Shown: positions 6,310 to 12,918 of the stretch, one piece after another | How the letters are laid out: every line of letters starts with the position of its first letter | Position numbering within the stretch: the stretch's first letter is position 1 | Origin: Treponema sp. | GTDB lineage: Bacteria; Spirochaetota; Spirochaetia; Treponematales; Breznakiellaceae | DNA: 21,698 bases | Reading direction: 5' to 3' | NCBI GenBank assembly: GCA_031254175.1 | Contig: JAIRUY010000011.1 | Coordinates: 1-21,698, forward strand | Notes under the pieces: model-generated | Seen by the model: the letters and a program-made list of their open reading frames with translations, nothing else | Told to the model about the DNA's origin: nothing | Databases searched by the model: none | Translations under genes and position numbers: made by a program

Positions 6310-7311
6310 GTGTCTCTGTACCGTCCTGTAAAAATCGGCTCTCTTGAACTTCCGGGGAATCTTTTTCTTGCGCCCGTGGCAGGTTATACTGATCGCAGCT
6401 TCCGCTCTCTGTGCGCCGAAGAAGGAGCTGTCTTTTCTTTTACTGAACTTGTCTCCGCAGAAGCATTGTCCCGAAAATCCGACAGATATGTCCTTGACGG
6501 AGTTTCCGCGAATCTTGTGCGCCGCGGAGAAAATGAAAAACGTTACGCGGTACAGCTCTTCGGAGGAGAAAGCGAAGCCGTCTACAAAGCGGCGGTTTTG
6601 CTTGCATCCCTGCGTCCCGATGCTCTGGACATTAACGCCGGCTGTCCCGTATCAAAAGTGGTAAAAAACGGAGCGGGTTCCGCATTGATGAAAAACCCGG
6701 CCAATCTTGGCAGAATAGCAGAAGCCGCAGTCCGCGCTTCAGCGGAAAGTTTGGGCAATGTGCCTGTTACAATTAAAATCCGTTCCGGCTGGGACAGTAA
6801 ATCCATCAACTATTATGAGTGTGCACGTATCGCTGTTGAAGCAGGCGTTTCCATGGTAACTTTGCATCCCAGAACACGCGCGCAAAACTACGGCGGTAAA
6901 AGCGACTGGTCGCACATTGCCGATTTAACATCCCGCCTGAATGTCCCCGTCACCGGTTCGGGCGATCTTTATACGCCGGAAGACGCGCAGCAAATGTTAA
7001 AGGAAACAGGCTGCGCCGCAATTATGTTCGCAAGGGGCGCAATGGGAAACCCTTTTATTTTCTCTGCCACACACTCACTGTTACATAAAGGTTCATGGGA
7101 GCCGTCTCTGTTTTCTGCGCGGATAACCGCCGCCATGCGTCATCTGGAAATGCTTGCCGCAGATATCGGTGAGCGCACCGCATGTCTTGAAATGCGCAAA
7201 CAATTCTGCGCTTACACAAAAGGAATGACCTGCGGAGCGGCATTGCGGGAAAAAGCCGTTCACGCAGAAACAATTGAAGAATACAGGCAAATAACGGCTG
7301 ATTTTCTTTAG
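6310..7311 (+). CDS. dusB: tRNA-dihydrouridine synthase, DusB type
   Basis: The product (333 residues) is an FMN-dependent enzyme that reduces uridines in the tRNA D-loop. Visible motifs are LAPVAGYTDRSFR near the N-terminus, INAGCPVSKVVKNGAGSAL with the catalytic Cys at residue 112, VTIKIRSGW, LHPRTRAQNYGG, and the phosphate-binding GSGDLYTPEDA and FARGAMGNPF. The C-terminal helical domain includes CGAALREKAV, as expected. The start is GTG at 6310, five bases after the tatD stop; the N-terminus aligns with DusB proteins and no Shine-Dalgarno is visible, so translation is probably coupled to tatD. DusB is the usual single Dus of many non-proteobacterial genomes. Dus family is near certain; the B subclass rests on motif resemblance. 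Confidence 0.9.
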   Translation: MSLYRPVKIGSLELPGNLFLAPVAGYTDRSFRSLCAEEGAVFSFTELVSAEALSRKSDRYVLDGVSANLVRRGENEKRYAVQLFGGESEAVYKAAVLLASLRPDALDINAGCPVSKVVKNGAGSALMKNPANLGRIAEAAVRASAESLGNVPVTIKIRSGWDSKSINYYECARIAVEAGVSMVTLHPRTRAQNYGGKSDWSHIADLTSRLNVPVTGSGDLYTPEDAQQMLKETGCAAIMFARGAMGNPFIFSATHSLLHKGSWEPSLFSARITAAMRHLEMLAADIGERTACLEMRKQFCAYTKGMTCGAALREKAVHAETIEEYRQITADFL

Positions 7312-7331
7312 CGGCCTGTTTCTGTCTGCTA

Positions 7332-7360
7332 TTGCCAAGTTTTTTAATTATCTTTATTCT
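7332..7360 (+). promoter_or_regulatory. Promoter giving a leaderless rhomboid transcript
   Basis: TTGCCA (7332-7337), 17-base spacer, TATTCT (7355-7360). Six bases (TAAACT) separate the -10 from the ATG at 7367, so the A of ATG is the expected +1. No Shine-Dalgarno is present upstream of that ATG. Confidence 0.55.
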
Positions 7361-7366
7361 TAAACT

Positions 7367-8032
7367 ATGAGTAACTTGATGAAGCGCCCAAACTTTCTGC
7401 AAAAACCTTTTAGATATACCAATTTTGGCGCGGTGTATTGGCTGATAGGGATAAATATTCTCATTTTCACAATAATGCGGGTTTTTGAACGTGAAATAAT
7501 AAGTCAATATTTATATGTACTGATGCCAATGAGACCTCTTTTGGTAATAGAGCGCGGCTGGGTTTGGACTTTTGTTACATATATGTTTATGCACGGAGAC
7601 ATAAGACACATACTTTTTAACATGTTTGGACTTTTCATTTTTGGAATTCATGTTGAAAGGGAAATGGGTTCCAGAGAATTCCTTCTTTACTATTTTGTCA
7701 CAGGAATTTTAGCGGGTGTCTTATCTTTTGCGGCATATTATTTCACGCGCAATTATTATGTTGCGCTTATCGGCGCATCCGGCGCGCTCTTTGCGGTGCA
7801 GCTTGCATACGCAGTCATGTTTCCAACCTCGGTTATTTATATTTGGGGTATTCTTCCCCTGCGGGCTCCGGTGATGGTGCTTGGCTATACCGCTCTTGAA
7901 TTGATCTTTTCCCTTTCCGGAGGCCGCGGCAATGTCGCCCACCTTACTCATCTTGCAGGTTTTGCATTCGGCTGGTTTTATTTTATTATACGTTTCGGCG
8001 TTAGTCCGTGGCGGCGGCTTTTGGGACGTTAA
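7367..8032 (+). CDS. Rhomboid family intramembrane serine protease
   Basis: This 221-residue membrane protein has about six hydrophobic helices and the rhomboid signature in order: HGDIRHILFNMFGL (HxxxN oxyanion motif), GASGALFA with the catalytic Ser138, and HLTHLAGFAFGW with His195 as the likely catalytic partner. Rhomboids cut transmembrane substrates within the bilayer; the substrate here is unknown. The short cytoplasmic N-terminus (about 20 residues) lacks an added domain. Upstream there is a promoter but no ribosome-binding site, and the promoter spacing predicts a leaderless mRNA. The ddl gene starts 18 bases after the stop with its own Shine-Dalgarno, so the two may be cotranscribed. 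Confidence 0.93.
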   Translation: MSNLMKRPNFLQKPFRYTNFGAVYWLIGINILIFTIMRVFEREIISQYLYVLMPMRPLLVIERGWVWTFVTYMFMHGDIRHILFNMFGLFIFGIHVEREMGSREFLLYYFVTGILAGVLSFAAYYFTRNYYVALIGASGALFAVQLAYAVMFPTSVIYIWGILPLRAPVMVLGYTALELIFSLSGGRGNVAHLTHLAGFAFGWFYFIIRFGVSPWRRLLGR

Positions 8033-8050
8033 TTTTCGGAGTGATGTATA

Positions 8051-9178
8051 ATGAAAATTGTTGTCGGTATACTTTTTGGCGGGAAATCCGCAGAACATGA
8101 AATTTCCCTGTTATCTGCAAAAAACATCTATGACGCGATTGACAGGGAGAAATTCACACCTGTCCTCATCGGGATTGATAAATCAGGCCGGTGGCTGCTT
8201 AATAATTCTGAACAGTATTTGCTTAATGCGGACAATCCTTCGCTGGTCAGCCTTAATCCCAACGGTAATCCTGTAGCGCTCCAACCGGAAAAACGGAGCC
8301 TTCTTTCCAAAGATAAACAGGGCAGTTTTTCGCCGGTTCATCTTGATGTTGTGTTTCCGATCCTGCACGGACCGTTCGGCGAAGACGGAACAATTCAGGG
8401 ATTTCTCAAGCTGGCGGATATTCCGTTTGTAGGGTCTGGCGTACTTGGCTCTGCTGTAGGAATGGACAAGGATGTAATGAAGCGGCTGCTTCGCGATGCC
8501 GGAGTTCCCATTGGAAAATTTATTGCGGTAAAAAGCCATGAAAAATTCCCGTCTTTTGAAGAAGCGGAAGCGGCTCTTGGAAAACCCCTGTTTATCAAAC
8601 CCGCGAACATGGGCTCTTCTATTGGAATTAGCAAAGTCAACAACGAGGAAGAATATGCCGCCGCAATAAAGGACGCTTTCCTGTATGACACAAAAATCAT
8701 CATAGAAGAATTTGTCCCCGGGCGGGAGATAGAGTGCGCTGTATTGGGCAACGAAGAGCCCCTCGCTTCGATACCCGGCGAAGTTATTCCCTCTCATGAA
8801 TTTTATTCTTACGATGCCAAGTATCTTGATGAAAACGGCGCTGCTCTTGAAATCCCGGCAAAACTGGATGAAAAAACCACAAAACAAATTCAGCAGCTTG
8901 CAATAAAAGTTTTTCAGACGCTTTGCTGCGAAGGCCTTTCCCGCGTTGATTTTTTTCTGAAAAATAACGGGGACATAATTGTTAACGAGATAAATACAAT
9001 GCCCGGTTTTACAAAAATAAGCATGTATCCCAAAATGTGGGAAAATAGCCATGCTTCGCAAGACGGTCAAGCTTCGCAAGACTTGGGCATTTCCTATACC
9101 GAACTCATTACCCGTTTAATTGAACTTGCAATCAGCCGGTTTGAAAGAGACGCGAAATTAAACACAACGAAGCAGTGA
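8051..9178 (+). CDS. ddl: D-alanine--D-alanine ligase
   Basis: The enzyme (375 residues) makes the D-Ala-D-Ala dipeptide for peptidoglycan. It is an ATP-grasp protein: GILFGGKSAEHEISL at the N-terminus, LHGPFGEDGTIQG, KPANMGSSIGISKV (ATP-binding loop), EEFVPGREIECAVLG, the omega-loop HEFYSYDAKYLDENGA typical of true D-Ala-D-Ala ligases and not VanA-type D-lactate enzymes, and NEINTMPGFTKISMYP with the metal-binding Glu/Asn. Near the C-terminus the sequence HASQDGQASQDLGI contains a short duplicated insertion (18-bp unit, see separate entry). GGAG lies 8 bases before the ATG. The 3' end faces the thioesterase gene with only 6 bases between stops. Confidence 0.96.
   Translation: MKIVVGILFGGKSAEHEISLLSAKNIYDAIDREKFTPVLIGIDKSGRWLLNNSEQYLLNADNPSLVSLNPNGNPVALQPEKRSLLSKDKQGSFSPVHLDVVFPILHGPFGEDGTIQGFLKLADIPFVGSGVLGSAVGMDKDVMKRLLRDAGVPIGKFIAVKSHEKFPSFEEAEAALGKPLFIKPANMGSSIGISKVNNEEEYAAAIKDAFLYDTKIIIEEFVPGREIECAVLGNEEPLASIPGEVIPSHEFYSYDAKYLDENGAALEIPAKLDEKTTKQIQQLAIKVFQTLCCEGLSRVDFFLKNNGDIIVNEINTMPGFTKISMYPKMWENSHASQDGQASQDLGISYTELITRLIELAISRFERDAKLNTTKQ
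9053..9082 (+). repeat. Short direct duplication inside ddl
   Basis: GCTTCGCAAGAC occurs at 9053-9064 and again at 9071-9082, an 18-bp period that encodes ASQDGQ-ASQD. It is in frame and sits between the conserved MW region and the C-terminal ISYTELI helix, so it probably expands a surface loop. It could be simple slippage or a copy of a dispersed short repeat. Confidence 0.7.
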
Positions 9179-9184
9179 GGATTT

Positions 9185-9577
9185 TTACGGCTTCAACCCG
9201 GGCAAATCCCACTCCGTTGGAATTTTGACAGGCTGTCCTTTTGAATCAACAAACGCCCAGGTAACTTTCGCGCTGACAATCAAATCTTCGCCGCGCAAAA
9301 TCTGCTGTTCAATAACGCCGCTGACCGCTCCCTTCTTGATTGGCCGGGATTTTACCGTAAGAACATCATCAAGAAATGCGGGCTTTTTATATTCTATCTC
9401 AATTTTTGCTATATAAACTCCGTAACCGGCCTCAACTGATTTTTTATAATCAAAGCCAATGTCCTTAAGATACTCATGGCGCGCATATTCCAGATAGTTC
9501 AGATAATTCGCATTGTTCACATGGCTGTAACTGTCACATTCATAGGTTCTGACCTGTAATGTACTTATACTTATCAT
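9185..9577 (-). CDS. Acyl-CoA thioesterase, hot-dog fold (4HBT/YbgC-FadM type)
   Basis: With the start at ATG 9577 the protein has 130 residues, the usual size for a single hot-dog thioesterase. The active-site segment is VRTYECDSYSHVNNANYLNYLEYAR with catalytic Asp15 and the HVNN motif at 19-22; IEIEYKKPAFLDD and KVTWAFVDSKGQPVKIP follow as expected. It probably hydrolyses an acyl-CoA; the substrate is unknown. An upstream in-frame ATG at 9646 would add 23 residues without family support and lies upstream of the predicted promoter (-10 at 9589-9584), so I reject it. The -10 ends 6 bases before the chosen ATG and no Shine-Dalgarno exists, suggesting a leaderless mRNA. It is divergent from the Nudix gene and convergent with ddl. 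Confidence 0.9.
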   Translation of the reverse strand: MISISTLQVRTYECDSYSHVNNANYLNYLEYARHEYLKDIGFDYKKSVEAGYGVYIAKIEIEYKKPAFLDDVLTVKSRPIKKGAVSGVIEQQILRGEDLIVSAKVTWAFVDSKGQPVKIPTEWDLPGLKP

Positions 9578-9583
9578 AGTTAA

Positions 9584-9612
9584 ATTATACTTATCACAGG
9601 CAGCTTTGAAAA
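9584..9612 (-). promoter_or_regulatory. Promoter giving a leaderless thioesterase transcript
   Basis: On the minus strand TTTTCA (9612-9607), a 17-base spacer and a perfect TATAAT (9589-9584) are followed by six bases (TTAACT) and the ATG at 9577. The start codon A coincides with the expected +1. A 12-bp direct repeat, TTATACTTATCA on the plus strand at 9565-9576 and 9585-9596 (20-bp period), overlaps the -10 and the first codons. Confidence 0.6.
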
Positions 9613-9618
9613 GATAAT
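9591..9618 (+). promoter_or_regulatory. Possible promoter for the Nudix gene
   Basis: TTATCA (9591-9596), 16-base spacer, GATAAT (9613-9618) on the plus strand; the predicted start is near 9624-9626. It overlaps the divergent thioesterase promoter. The -35 matches only four of six bases. Confidence 0.4.
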
Positions 9619-9638
9619 ATTTTATGAGAGAATACATT

Positions 9639-10193
9639 ATGTTCAAGTATTGTCCGGCCTGCGCCTCAGAAAAGATCAGTTTTGAAGAAGGTAAAGTTTT
9701 CCGCTGTCCCGGCTGCGGCTTTGTCTATTATCACAATATCGCCTGCGCTACAGGCTGCCTGATTAGCGTGCCTTCGCCTGACGGAGAAAAGTTATTATTT
9801 ACCGTTCGGGGGAATGAACCGGGGAAAGGGCTGTTGGATATGCCCGGCGGTTTTGTTGATGCCGGCGAAGGTGTCCTTGAAGGGCTTTGCCGCGAATTAA
9901 AAGAGGAACTTGGATGGATGCCGCCTGTCCGTCCCGGCGCAATTCTTGCCGATGTTTTTAAACTTTACGCATCGTTTCCGAACATCTATTCCTATAAAGG
10001 GATCGACTACAACACCTGCGATTTATTTTTTTCTGTTTCAGCGCCGGGGCTAAAGCCGGAAGATCTGCAATTGGAAAAGGATGAAATCACAGAAGTTCGT
10101 TTTCTTAAACCGGAAGAAATCAATCTTGATCTTTTTGCTTTCGAATCCATAAAACGAGCCCTTAAAGTATATCTGGCTAAAGGGACGGCTTGA
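9639..10193 (+). CDS. Nudix hydrolase with N-terminal zinc ribbon
   Basis: The 184-residue product has a CPAC...CPGC zinc ribbon (Cys 5, 8, 23, 26) followed by a Nudix domain. The Nudix box is complete: GFVDAGE-GVLEGLC-RELKEELGW fits GX5EX7REUXEEXGU. This zinc-ribbon/Nudix layout is found in NudC-like and related nucleotide pyrophosphatases, but the NudC SQPWPFPxS motif is not present, so the substrate is undefined. I chose ATG 9639 because family members start just before the first CPxC and GAGAGA lies about 8 bases upstream. ATG 9624 would add MREYI and sits at the predicted transcription start, so it is possible as a leaderless alternative. The gene is divergent from the thioesterase. Confidence 0.88.
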   Translation: MFKYCPACASEKISFEEGKVFRCPGCGFVYYHNIACATGCLISVPSPDGEKLLFTVRGNEPGKGLLDMPGGFVDAGEGVLEGLCRELKEELGWMPPVRPGAILADVFKLYASFPNIYSYKGIDYNTCDLFFSVSAPGLKPEDLQLEKDEITEVRFLKPEEINLDLFAFESIKRALKVYLAKGTA

Positions 10194-10218
10194 CTAATTA
10201 TTTATTTATCACCATCTT
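10190..10218 (+). promoter_or_regulatory. Candidate promoter, leaderless geometry
   Basis: TTGACT (10190-10195, overlapping the Nudix stop), 17-base spacer and CATCTT (10213-10218) precede the ATG at 10225 by exactly six bases. The -35 is good (5/6), the -10 poor (3/6). No Shine-Dalgarno is seen before this ATG. Confidence 0.35.
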
Positions 10219-10224
10219 TGTCTT

Positions 10225-10809
10225 ATGAGTCGAAGTCATGTTTCTGTAAATTTTGTACTTCCTGGTGAATTCCGTAAAGTAGCAGAACGTTTGTTCCCTA
10301 AGGATGGTTTTTCACGAAACCAAAAACCTGATGTAAAAGCCGCTTCTGAATTTGCAAAGGCGCTCGGCATCGGCGTTGAATATCAACGCTTGCTTGCGCT
10401 TGGCAAAAACAGCGATGAACTAAAAACTTTTTTGAGGCACTTTCAGAATAATCTCGATTTGCTGATTCAGAAAACATGGGTAGAAGAACACGAAGAAAGG
10501 CGCAAGGAAAAACTGCAGAACGAAATACCATCATTGATGGTTGCAATTGATAATGAGGATTTTCCAAGAGCAATCGAAGAATATAACGCTATTTTAGAAG
10601 AATTATCATATCTTTTTTTCGGCGCTCAAAGCGAAAAAGAAGATTTTGCCGAGTACACTTTCCGTATTGATGCGCAAATGGGGCTTTTTTGGTGGTACGG
10701 CGACAAGCTGGCTTTATTAAAGGAATTGTCCGAAAAAAGCAACAGCCGGGATGACAAGGTGTTGTGGGCTGTTTTGCTTCTTGGTATCTGTTATCTGACG
10801 AATTTCTAA
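10225..10809 (+). CDS. Conserved-looking hypothetical protein upstream of glnS
   Basis: I do not recognise this 194-residue protein. It lacks a signal peptide and is mostly helical and charged in the middle (residues about 85-105: WVEEHEERRKEKLQNEIP), with an aromatic, hydrophobic C-terminal third (MGLFWWYGDKLALLKEL and VLWAVLLLGICYLTNF). The last 18 residues are hydrophobic enough to be a buried helix or a weak membrane segment. Good coding character, an uninterrupted frame and tight spacing to glnS (9 bases) support a real gene. Start at ATG 10225 has no Shine-Dalgarno but fits a leaderless promoter. Cotranscription with glnS is likely; no function can be inferred. Confidence 0.75.
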   Translation: MSRSHVSVNFVLPGEFRKVAERLFPKDGFSRNQKPDVKAASEFAKALGIGVEYQRLLALGKNSDELKTFLRHFQNNLDLLIQKTWVEEHEERRKEKLQNEIPSLMVAIDNEDFPRAIEEYNAILEELSYLFFGAQSEKEDFAEYTFRIDAQMGLFWWYGDKLALLKELSEKSNSRDDKVLWAVLLLGICYLTNF

Positions 10810-10818
10810 GGAGCCGCA

Positions 10819-12585
10819 ATGTCCAATCAAGATAATATTTCCGCCGATACCCCGGAAACTGCCGCCGGAGGCACGGACTTTATAAGCGAATTTATTAAAG
10901 AAGACTTAAGCTCAGGACGTTTTGGTTATGTGCATACTCGTTTCCCGCCTGAACCCAACGGCTGGCTTCATATAGGCCACTGCAAAGCTTTCTACATTGA
11001 CTTCGCCATGGCGGAGCGCTTTAACGGCAAGTGCAATCTGCGCTTTGATGATACAAATCCAGAAAAAGAAGATGTTTCCTATGTCGAAGCAATCAAACGT
11101 GACATTAAATGGATGGGTTACGACTGGGAAGACAGGGAGTTTTACGCTTCCGATTATTATGAATACCTGTACGATCTGGCAGTAAAAATAATTAAAAAAG
11201 GCAAGGCTTATGTTGACGATCTTAATGAGACCGAAATCAGCGAGTACCGGGGGACTGCCGTTAAGGATAAAAACAATATCACCGTAACGCCGCCGGGAAG
11301 AAACAGCCCTTACCGGGACCGGTCTGTCGAAGAAAACCTTGACCTCTTTGCGCGGATGCGTGCCGGCGAATATCCTGACGGCGCTAAAACGCTGCGCGCC
11401 AAAATTGACATGACTCATCCCAATCTGATCCTTCGTGACCCTGTCATGTACCGCATCCGCCGGGAACATCACTACCGCACAAAAGACAAGTGGTGTATCT
11501 ATCCAATGTATGATTTTCAGCATCCGCTTTCAGACGCAAAAGAAGGAATCACCCATTCGCTGTGTTCGCTTGAATACGAGATTCACAGGCCGCTTTACGA
11601 ATGGTTTATCAGGGAGGCGGAAGTTTTTCCTTCACGGCAAATAGAGTTTGCCCGCCTCAATCTGACTTATACTGTTATGAGCAAACGCTGGCTTCTGAAA
11701 CTTGTGCAGGACAAACACGTCTCGGGCTGGGACGATCCCCGTATGCCGACCATCGCCGGTCTTCGCCGGAGAGGTTACACGCCGCAGGCAATCCGCAGTT
11801 TTGTTTCGCAAATCGGCATTGCAAAAACCGACAGTACGGTTGACATCGCCTTTCTTGAATACTGTCTCAGAGAAGATTTAAACAAGCGGGCGGTGCGTGT
11901 TATGGCGGTTTTGCGTCCTCTTAAACTGATCATAGAAAACTGGGATGAAGGCAAAACAGAAGAACTTGAAGCGGTAAACAACCCTGAAGATGAAAACGCC
12001 GGAAAACGCCTTGTACCTTTTTCACGTGAATTGTGGATTGAACATGAAGACTTTGAAGAAACTCCGCCGCCCAAATATTTCCGCCTCTTCCCCGGCAACT
12101 CCGTACGTCTGCGCTATGCGTATATTGTTACCTGTACCGGCTTTGACAAAGACGCAAGCGGCAGCATAACAGCCGTGCGCTGCACATACGACCCGGAAAC
12201 AAAAGGCGGTAATGCTCCTGACAATAAAAAAGTAAAAGGCACAATTCATTGGGTTTCCGCGGCTCACGCCGTCCCTTTTGAGGCGCGTATTTACGATTAT
12301 CTGTTCAGCGCTGAAAAACCAATGGAAATTGCGCCGCGTCCTGACGGAAAGCCCGGCGAGTTTACCGATAACCTCAACCCCAACTCTCTTGAGATACTCC
12401 CAAATGCTTTCGGCGAGCCCGCTGTCGCAAATGTTTCTGCGGGTGAAGGCGCATCACGTTGTAAAGCGGTTCAGTTTGAACGGCTTGGTTATTTTGTACT
12501 TGATCCCGATACCGGCTCCGGCGGCAAAAGAGTTTTCAACAAAACTGTCGGTCTTCGTGACACTTGGGCAAAAATAAATAAGTAA
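10819..12585 (+). CDS. glnS: Glutaminyl-tRNA synthetase
   Basis: This 588-residue class I synthetase charges tRNA-Gln. The N-terminal catalytic part has RFPPEPNGWLHIGH (HIGH at 51-54), LRFDDTNPEKED, and the second signature VMSKR (286-290). KRDIKWMGYDW and the Gln-type CSLEYEIHRPLYEW also fit GlnRS, not GluRS. The C-terminal half carries the anticodon-binding beta-barrels (KGTIHWVSAAHAVPFEARIYD). Length is slightly above the E. coli enzyme. AAGGAG lies 6 bases before the ATG. Presence of GlnRS suggests that Gln-tRNA need not be made only by transamidation in this organism. No terminator is evident after the stop. Confidence 0.96.
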   Translation: MSNQDNISADTPETAAGGTDFISEFIKEDLSSGRFGYVHTRFPPEPNGWLHIGHCKAFYIDFAMAERFNGKCNLRFDDTNPEKEDVSYVEAIKRDIKWMGYDWEDREFYASDYYEYLYDLAVKIIKKGKAYVDDLNETEISEYRGTAVKDKNNITVTPPGRNSPYRDRSVEENLDLFARMRAGEYPDGAKTLRAKIDMTHPNLILRDPVMYRIRREHHYRTKDKWCIYPMYDFQHPLSDAKEGITHSLCSLEYEIHRPLYEWFIREAEVFPSRQIEFARLNLTYTVMSKRWLLKLVQDKHVSGWDDPRMPTIAGLRRRGYTPQAIRSFVSQIGIAKTDSTVDIAFLEYCLREDLNKRAVRVMAVLRPLKLIIENWDEGKTEELEAVNNPEDENAGKRLVPFSRELWIEHEDFEETPPPKYFRLFPGNSVRLRYAYIVTCTGFDKDASGSITAVRCTYDPETKGGNAPDNKKVKGTIHWVSAAHAVPFEARIYDYLFSAEKPMEIAPRPDGKPGEFTDNLNPNSLEILPNAFGEPAVANVSAGEGASRCKAVQFERLGYFVLDPDTGSGGKRVFNKTVGLRDTWAKINK

Positions 12586-12606
12586 CTGTAAACATCCCAA
12601 AAAGAC

Positions 12607-12635
12607 TTGGCAAAAAATAAAATATTTTTTATACT
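12607..12635 (+). promoter_or_regulatory. Sigma70-type promoter for the oxidoreductase operon
   Basis: TTGGCA (12607-12612), 17-base A/T-rich spacer and TATACT (12630-12635) each match consensus at five of six positions. Predicted start near 12642, leaving a leader of about 60 bases with AAGGAAA before the ferredoxin ATG. Confidence 0.7.
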
Positions 12636-12701
12636 TGACTTGACTCGTTTGGAAACTGCAAATCGAAGATACATTGTTTTTGAACAAGTAAGGAAATATT
12701 C

Positions 12702-12917
12702 ATGGCAAAAAAAGGTAAAATAATCATCGATCGTGATTTGTGTAAAGGATGTTTGTTGTGTCTCCGCGCATGCCCTGTAAAAGTGCTGGAGGCGGATACT
12801 GAGTTAAATTCATCCGGTTATTATCCGGCGAAAGCGGTGCAGGAAGATAAATGCATTGCCTGCGGTAACTGTTACGAAGTATGTCCCGATGTCTGCATTG
12901 AGGTTTATGAGGAATAG
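12702..12917 (+). CDS. 2-oxoacid:ferredoxin oxidoreductase delta subunit (2[4Fe-4S] ferredoxin)
   Basis: The 71-residue protein has two complete CxxCxxCxxxCP cluster motifs, Cys 14/17/20/24 and Cys 51/54/57/61, for two [4Fe-4S] clusters. It is the electron-carrying delta subunit of a KorDABC/Vor-type enzyme, judged from being the first gene of the operon and from its size. AAGGAAA lies 8 bases before the ATG. The alpha-subunit ATG begins one base after its stop, so translation is probably coupled. Confidence 0.92.
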   Translation: MAKKGKIIIDRDLCKGCLLCLRACPVKVLEADTELNSSGYYPAKAVQEDKCIACGNCYEVCPDVCIEVYEE

Positions 12918-12918
12918 T

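Noticed and set aside
8183..9079. 298-codon minus-strand open frame opposite ddl
   Set aside because: It lies wholly inside a well-supported D-Ala-D-Ala ligase gene and has no family features.
9179..9209. GGATTT...AAATCC inverted repeat between convergent ddl and thioesterase
   Set aside because: Six-base arms with a long loop lying mostly inside the thioesterase coding end; no T-run, so not supported as a terminator.
9578..9646. Upstream ATG start for the thioesterase at 9646
   Set aside because: It would precede the predicted promoter, lacks a ribosome-binding site and adds 23 residues not expected for a hot-dog thioesterase.
10912..11523. 203-codon minus-strand open frame opposite glnS
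   Set aside because: It is antisense to the conserved catalytic core of GlnRS; hydrophobic stretches are a by-product of the sense codons.
12856..12918. Upstream extension of the alpha-subunit frame
   Set aside because: These 21 codons overlap the ferredoxin gene, have no family match, and a Shine-Dalgarno precedes the later ATG at 12919.
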